From the NCBI RefSeq assembly GCF_000429905.1, contig NZ_AUCT01000050.1:1-10802 (forward strand): a stretch of 10,802 nucleotides of DNA. The letters run 5' to 3'. The stretch's first letter is position 1; every line of letters begins with the position of its first letter. Position numbers and translations under genes: made by a program. The notes under the pieces are model-generated. The model was not told where the DNA came from. It ran no database searches and was given only the letters and a program-made list of their open reading frames with translations. Below, piece by piece: positions 9,001-10,802 of the stretch. The stretch is from Desulfatibacillum aliphaticivorans DSM 15576 (GTDB lineage Bacteria > Desulfobacterota > Desulfobacteria > Desulfobacterales > Desulfatibacillaceae).

Positions 9001-10802
9001 CGCGGCCGCCGTCGGCCAGGATGTTAATCACTGCCGCGCTGCCGGTTCCTGAGGCATTAGCAGTGATGGTTCCCGCGCCGGTGGTGGTAATGTCATTGGT
9101 TCCGCCGCCGTTGGCGTCCAGGGTGATGAAAGCCTTAACGCCGCTTCCAAGGATGGCGTCCGCCACGGTAATGTCGCCGTTGTCCGCGGCCAGATCGATA
9201 TCGGCTGTTGTTCCTGCGATGCCAGTTATCGTACCGCCCGCGTTGGTGACGATATCGCCGCCGGTTACGGCGTAAAGATCAATATCCACCATGCCGGCGT
9301 TGGCCGTGCCCGCGATAGCTGCATCCGAGACGATGCCGCCGTTGGTCGCGGTCAGGGTGATGTACGAGTTGTTGCCGGCCGCGCCGGTGATTCCTGCATT
9401 GAGGTCAATGCTTCCGTTGTCGGTCCAAAGATCAATGTCGGAATTGCCGGAAGTAGCAGAACCGCTTATGGCGTCATTCACGATAATATTGCCGAGGGTG
9501 TCCGCATCCAGGTCGATATCCACATTGCCTATGGCGCTGCCGGTGATGGTTCCGTTGGTAGTGATGCCGCCGTTGGTCGCCGTCAGGGTAATGAAGGTCG
9601 AACCGCTGGTGGAAGATCCCTTGATGTCGCCAGCGGCGCTGGTGGTGATGGCGCCGTTCTGTGCGGTCAGGTCGATGTCCACATCAGAGCCGCCGGAGCC
9701 GGTGAGGGCTGCATTAAGGGCAATGGCGCCGGCCGTAGTAGCTGTCAGATCGATGTCCACGCTGCCGGATGCGTTGCCGGTGATGGAATCGCCGACAGTG
9801 ATTCCGCCGTTGGTGGCATCCAGGGTAATGGCTACGTTGCCTGAAGCGCCGCCCCCAATCGAGCCGCCGGCGTTGGTGGTGATGGCGCCGTTTTGTGCAG
9901 TCAGGTCGATGTCCACGTTGCCCGTGGCGCCGCCCGAAATGCCGTTATTCAGGGTAATACTACCCACCGTGCGAGCCATCAGATCGATGTCCACATTGCC
10001 CGTGGCGCCGCCGCTGATATAACCATCTGACACAATACCGCCGTTGGTGGCGTCCAGGGTGATGAATACATTGGTTCCGGCGATTCCAGTGATGTCGGCG
10101 TTAGCGTTGAGATCGATGGAGCCGTTATTGGTCCACAAATCAATGTCCACGAAACCTAACGAACCGCTTGCGGAGATCTCATCGCTTACCACGATGGCGC
10201 CGGTGTTCTGAGCGATGAGGTTCACGTCTGCGTTAGTTCCCGCGTTGGCGTCAATACTTCCGCTTGTAGTGATGCCGCCGGTGAAGGCGTCCAGAGTGAC
10301 GGTGACCGTCGTGCCGCCCGTGGCCGTGATGTCGCCGTCGGCCGCCGTGTCGATGGGTCCGCCGTTGGCGTCCAGGTCGATGTCAACGCTGCCGTTGGTG
10401 GAGGTCGCGGTAATGGCTGCATCCACGTCAATGGATCCGCCCGCGGTCAGGGCGATGGTGTCTGTACCCGTGGTCGCCGCGCCGGTAATGGTTCCGGCGT
10501 TGTTGATATTGCCCGTGGCGTCCAGGGTGATGTCAACGGTCGTGCCGCCCGTGGCATTGATGCTTCCGGCCAAGGCCGTGGCGATATTTCCGCCGTTGGC
10601 GTTCAAGTCAACAATTGCAGCGCCGTTCGAGCCTTTGGCGTCAATGTTATCATTGACCGCAATGAACGACCCTGCGATCAATTCCACCGTTGCGTCGGTC
10701 TTGGCGTTGGCGTCGATGCTGCCGTTATTGGTTACGGACGTGCTGGCGTCCAGGGTGATGTCCACCGTGGTTGCTGTAGCGCCCGTCGCCGTTCCGGTGA
10801 TG
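1..10802 (-). CDS. Giant FHA-like beta-helical repeat exoprotein, internal fragment (both ends outside window)
   Basis: Reading the minus strand from 10801 to 2 gives 3,600 uninterrupted codons, roughly 350 kDa of protein, without start or stop. The translation is dominated by Gly, Ala, Thr, Asn, Asp and Val. Beta-strand triplets such as VDIDL, ITLDA and GNITL alternate with Gly/Asn turns every 24-28 residues. I saw no Cys, few Lys and about a dozen Trp. This is typical of secreted filamentous-haemagglutinin-like and 'beta strand repeat' adhesins of Gram-negative bacteria, which fold as right-handed beta-helices. Motifs of the QxAGxITA type (for example 2425-2396) are familiar from that group. 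Internal duplications lie at 10765-9134, 8509-7376 and 3121-2. The signal peptide, secretion domain and C-terminal anchor cannot be seen, so the route (type Vb two-partner, type I or other) is undecided. Adhesion or filament function is inferred. Coding on this strand is near certain; the exact family is not. Confidence 0.93.
2..1141 (-). repeat. Large duplicated module, copy 2 (380 residues, reaches window edge)
   Basis: This starts LRILNTTGQTLDV and runs to V-TAPA at the window edge, where copy 1 also has V-TAPA. Shared landmarks are GAITDGGGNKVD, LETQNGAIT, VRAGGTGNDVTLT, YVEA, LDTEV, HLSGA, NVTLRE and GANGFDT. They continue with IDADGAGT, VNQLAGTVTA (463-434), GGPV, GSGMVTGFLVDA and GNIIIEETNDV (61-14). 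It has a longer turn than copy 1 around 830-780 and a Trp in the LREWTDI strand. Homology probably continues beyond coordinate 1, so further copies may follow in the unseen part of the gene. Confidence 0.8.
1142..1969 (-). other. Spacer between the two large modules (276 residues)
   Basis: This begins GTVDITTKAAGDVVVG and includes the Asp cluster DVLDDGDDATWIAG. It then has VRTDVDSVDIEATGDVTITEANAI (motif at 1738-1691), TIGSVDATGASG, GTSGDLTVG and a run with NADITAGGG. The final 37 or so residues (NIDLNTDAVDL onward) align with the residues just before 3122, so they belong to the repeated unit. The rest is ordinary degenerate coil. It carries more coils than the matching stretch ahead of copy 1, suggesting later gain or loss of two to three coils. 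Confidence 0.55.
1970..3121 (-). repeat. Large duplicated module, copy 1 (384 residues)
   Basis: This starts LQLDNTTGGTLDV and ends V-TAPA. Landmarks in order are GAITDGGGN-x-VD, L-x-LET-x-x-GAIT and VRAGGTGNNVTLT. Next come YVEA, LNAG, DTEV, HLSGA, NVTIRE and GANGIDT. Then follow IDADGAGT, VTQTAGTITA (2425-2396), a GGPV strand, LTIG, GSGLIT, and GNVVITEADGVFLERV (2029-1982). The same order reappears at 1141-2. By eye, about half of the residues match over the first 180 positions. Offsets between copies are 1,980 bases at the start and 1,968 at the end, so the repeat period is near 656-660 residues. The copies are strongly diverged but keep length and frame. Confidence 0.8.
3122..5500 (-). 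other. Long degenerate beta-helix region
   Basis: These 793 residues start at DPPDDVTI and run to the start of the first large duplicate. Coils of about 20-26 residues are marked by AGDV/GDI strands and A-x-NG turns. An ITQNATGNITA motif lies at 5422-5390, an Asp/Asn loop (DLNNDNGADG) at 5368-5327, and GDVTIDETDG at 4831-4784. The GNNI cluster is at 4492-4379 and GDITVDEADDI at 3493-3443. Codon choice becomes markedly uniform here (ACG, GTG, GCC, GAC, CTG) compared with 9100-5900. The last 40-50 residues before 3122 already align with the stretch before 1142, so the large duplication probably starts earlier than drawn. The region is structural by appearance, with no enzymatic signature. Confidence 0.6.
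4379..4492 (-). repeat. Cluster of three GNNI motifs (possible Asn ladder)
   Basis: Gly-Asn-Asn-Ile occurs three times, with the Gly codon starting at 4489, 4465 and 4405. It appears as SGNNIF, AGNNII and AGNNIT, at spacings of 8 and 20 residues. The codons are also alike (GGC AAT AAC), leaving the shared plus-strand string gttattgcc. In beta-helices, Asn at equivalent turn positions can stack as a hydrogen-bonded ladder, and 20 residues is close to one rung. That structural reading is an inference. Confidence 0.5.
5933..6028 (-). other. Aromatic/His-rich non-coil segment
   Basis: These 32 residues begin ETYKGQVPHPHF and end LSWGDEENG. They include two His flanking a Pro, plus Tyr, Phe and Trp, and a charged DEEN turn. 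Neighbouring coils have almost none of these residues. The piece interrupts the coil pattern between GGEDI at about 6045 and the GTVTVGGI coil near 5880. A segment with this composition on a beta-helix is often an exposed loop or strand insert. Ligand binding is only a possibility. Confidence 0.4.
6773..6808 (-). other. EF-hand/dockerin-like Asp loop (possible Ca2+ site)
   Basis: The twelve residues starting at 6808 are D-L-D-G-D-G-Y-S-M-L-I-N. Positions 1, 3 and 5 are Asp and position 6 is Gly, as in the DxDxDG calcium-binding loop of EF-hands and dockerins. Position 12, normally Glu or Asp, is Asn, and no flanking helices are evident in this beta-rich context. It is therefore a calcium-loop-like turn rather than a true EF-hand. 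Calcium binding is plausible for a secreted acidic protein but unproven. Confidence 0.4.
7376..7819 (-). repeat. Duplicated module, copy 2, with inserted linker (148 residues)
   Basis: This matches 8509-8132 landmark for landmark. It has GGITM, LIDAGSGTITL-x-A, a strand ending L-T-S-N-NTT, AVRVTS, a GIVDNGD turn and DIVATGA. After an insertion it has GNAIDT aligned with the NPIETDV element, then AEIAIDNTGYDLVLG aligned with the GDIVIAETDNI segment. Copy 2 is 22 residues longer than copy 1. The excess is explained by a Pro/Asp/Gly-rich linker at 7540-7472. The copies differ at many positions, so duplication was not recent. Confidence 0.65.
7472..7540 (-). other. Inserted Pro/Asp/Gly linker with no beta pattern
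   Basis: This stretch of 23 residues runs GNAPYDGRDGSG then NLLVDPDPVGN. It breaks the alternating hydrophobic pattern of the surrounding coils. It contains three Pro and five Asp in a protein that otherwise has very few Pro. It sits inside module copy 2, where copy 1 has nothing matching. Most likely it is a surface loop extruded from the helix. A hinge, a processing site or an Asp-rich metal-binding loop are alternatives that the sequence alone cannot separate. Confidence 0.55.
7820..8131 (-). other. Spacer coils between the two module copies
   Basis: These 104 residues lie between the two copies. They begin SISQARTGSS and include H-VQIVTTNGTI, SGIDTLATAG, KGVYLDANG, QDVIVNQSIDTDGAG, VIIDAG and DVVITSDIDA. 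Coil spacing remains near 25 residues. The recurring IDT-x-GAG and IDAG phrases tie it to the flanking modules, so it is probably an older, more diverged duplicate of coils rather than a separate domain. No function can be read from it. Confidence 0.5.
8132..8509 (-). repeat. Duplicated module, copy 1 (126 residues)
   Basis: The module opens GGAITM, then GIDAGSGTITL-x-A, a strand with ITLG-x-L-x-T-x-N-x-TT, AV-x-ITS, a GALVDGGD turn and an I-x-A strand. It then has G-x-G-x-x-NPIETDV followed by GDIVIAETDNI and NVF. The same order of landmarks recurs at 7819-7376. The phrase with IDAGSGTITL followed by a T-x-N-TT segment and a G-x-I/L-VD-x-GD turn is, from memory, common in giant FHA-like beta-strand-repeat proteins. 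That assignment to a family module is recollection, not a search. The end of this copy holds the first of six GD-I-x-I-x-E-[AT]-[DN] motifs (8173-8132). It is likely structural, one of several stacked coils. Confidence 0.7.
8510..9133 (-). other. Degenerate beta-helix coils after the super-repeat array
   Basis: This is a protein region of 208 residues. It starts with one more coil-A-like unit (AFITLDANGGG at 9133) and then loses the three-type order. Units of about 26-33 residues are still visible, with starts such as AVINI, AFVNV, GNVTI, GFNIQI, AIDII, GTISV and VVTIT. Strands alternate hydrophobic and polar residues and end in G-x-G-T or ATG turns. It reads as a continuation of the same helix with relaxed sequence. 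There is no catalytic motif. It links directly to the duplicated module at 8509. Confidence 0.6.
9134..10765 (-). repeat. Seven tandem three-coil super-repeats (76-79 residues each)
   Basis: Seven consecutive units lie at 10765-10538, 10537-10307, 10306-10070, 10069-9836, 9835-9599, 9598-9368 and 9367-9134 (228, 231, 237, 234, 237, 231 and 234 bases). Each has three coils of 24-28 residues in fixed order. Coil A begins V-x-ITL-[DT]-A and usually continues TNGGI. Coil B begins like VDIDL, lacks the NGxI turn in most copies and often carries a V-x-D-x-I strand. Coil C begins VDIDL and continues A-x-NG-x-I, then a GdItG-like strand. Each coil ends in a Gly/Ser/Thr/Asn turn such as GATGN or AGTT. 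The piece before 10765 is the tail of an earlier coil, so the array begins outside the window. No indel breaks the frame. Such regularity fits a stacked beta-helix in which three kinds of rung alternate. The units are diverged at both protein and DNA level, so the array is old. Confidence 0.85.

Noticed and set aside
36..10022. Numerous shorter plus-strand frames rich in Met, Ser, Pro and Ala (for example 930-1409, 3567-4415, 9291-10022)
   Set aside because: They are out-of-register shadows of the same repeats. Their composition (TVP, SMST, PPAV) follows from the antisense of GC-rich beta-coil codons, with no ribosome-binding site or family signature.
7026..10431. Minus-strand frames at 7328-7026, 8472-8209 and 10431-10222
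   Set aside because: They lie in other registers than the continuous 3,600-codon frame and overlap it fully. Their translations lack the coherent coil pattern.
9134..10765. CRISPR or DNA-level satellite array
   Set aside because: Units of about 78 bases (single coil) and about 234 bases (super-repeat) are multiples of three, diverged at synonymous and non-synonymous sites, and without constant repeats separated by unique spacers. They are protein repeats.
1..10802. Frameshift or pseudogene in the giant gene
   Set aside because: I followed the frame across the entire window and met no stop and no loss of coil pattern. The gene looks intact here.
1..10802. Promoters, terminators, tRNA or riboswitch within the window
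   Set aside because: All bases are accounted for by coding sequence. GC-rich inverted matches come from repeated Gly/Ala codons, with no T-run or recognisable RNA fold.

Overview
The whole window is one internal piece of a single, very long coding sequence on the minus strand. Codons fall at 10801-10799 down to 4-2, giving 3,600 consecutive sense codons with no stop and no frameshift. Neither the start codon nor the stop codon lies inside, so the true gene is longer than 10.8 kb. Every plus-strand open frame, including the 1,053-codon one at 476-3637, and the three short frames in the other minus registers, read as shadows of it. There is no intergenic DNA, RNA gene, mobile element or CRISPR array.

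The protein is rich in Gly, Ala, Thr, Asn, Asp and Val. It is acidic, poor in Lys, and I found no Cys in it. It is built from successive 24-28 residue units of alternating short beta strands and Gly/Asn/Asp turns. This is the signature of a giant, secreted, filamentous-haemagglutinin-like (FHA-like) beta-helical exoprotein of a Gram-negative bacterium. GC-rich codon use (ACG, GCC, GTG, CTG, GGC, AAC) and general resemblance to giant 'beta strand repeat' proteins make a marine or sediment proteobacterium or desulfobacterium plausible, but the taxon is a guess. The export signal, any two-partner-secretion domain and the C-terminal anchor are all outside the window.

Layout in protein order, from high to low coordinates. 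(1) 10765-9134: seven tandem super-repeats of 76-79 residues, each made of three alternating coil types. (2) 9133-8510: degenerate coils. (3) 8509-7376: a duplicated module whose second copy carries an inserted Pro/Asp/Gly linker. (4) 7375-5501: a less repetitive stretch holding much of the Trp, Tyr, His and Lys, with Asp-rich calcium-loop-like turns. (5) 5500-3122: a long degenerate coil region with a GNNI cluster. (6) 3121-1970 and 1141-2: two diverged copies of a module of about 380 residues, separated by a 276-residue spacer, which continue to the window edge. A short motif (GD-I-x-I-x-E-[AT]-[DN]) recurs six times and a QxAGxITA-type motif four times. They tie the regions together as products of repeated internal duplication.

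The likely job, inferred from architecture only, is a long surface or released filament for adhesion, biofilm or cell-cell contact. No enzymatic domain is recognisable.
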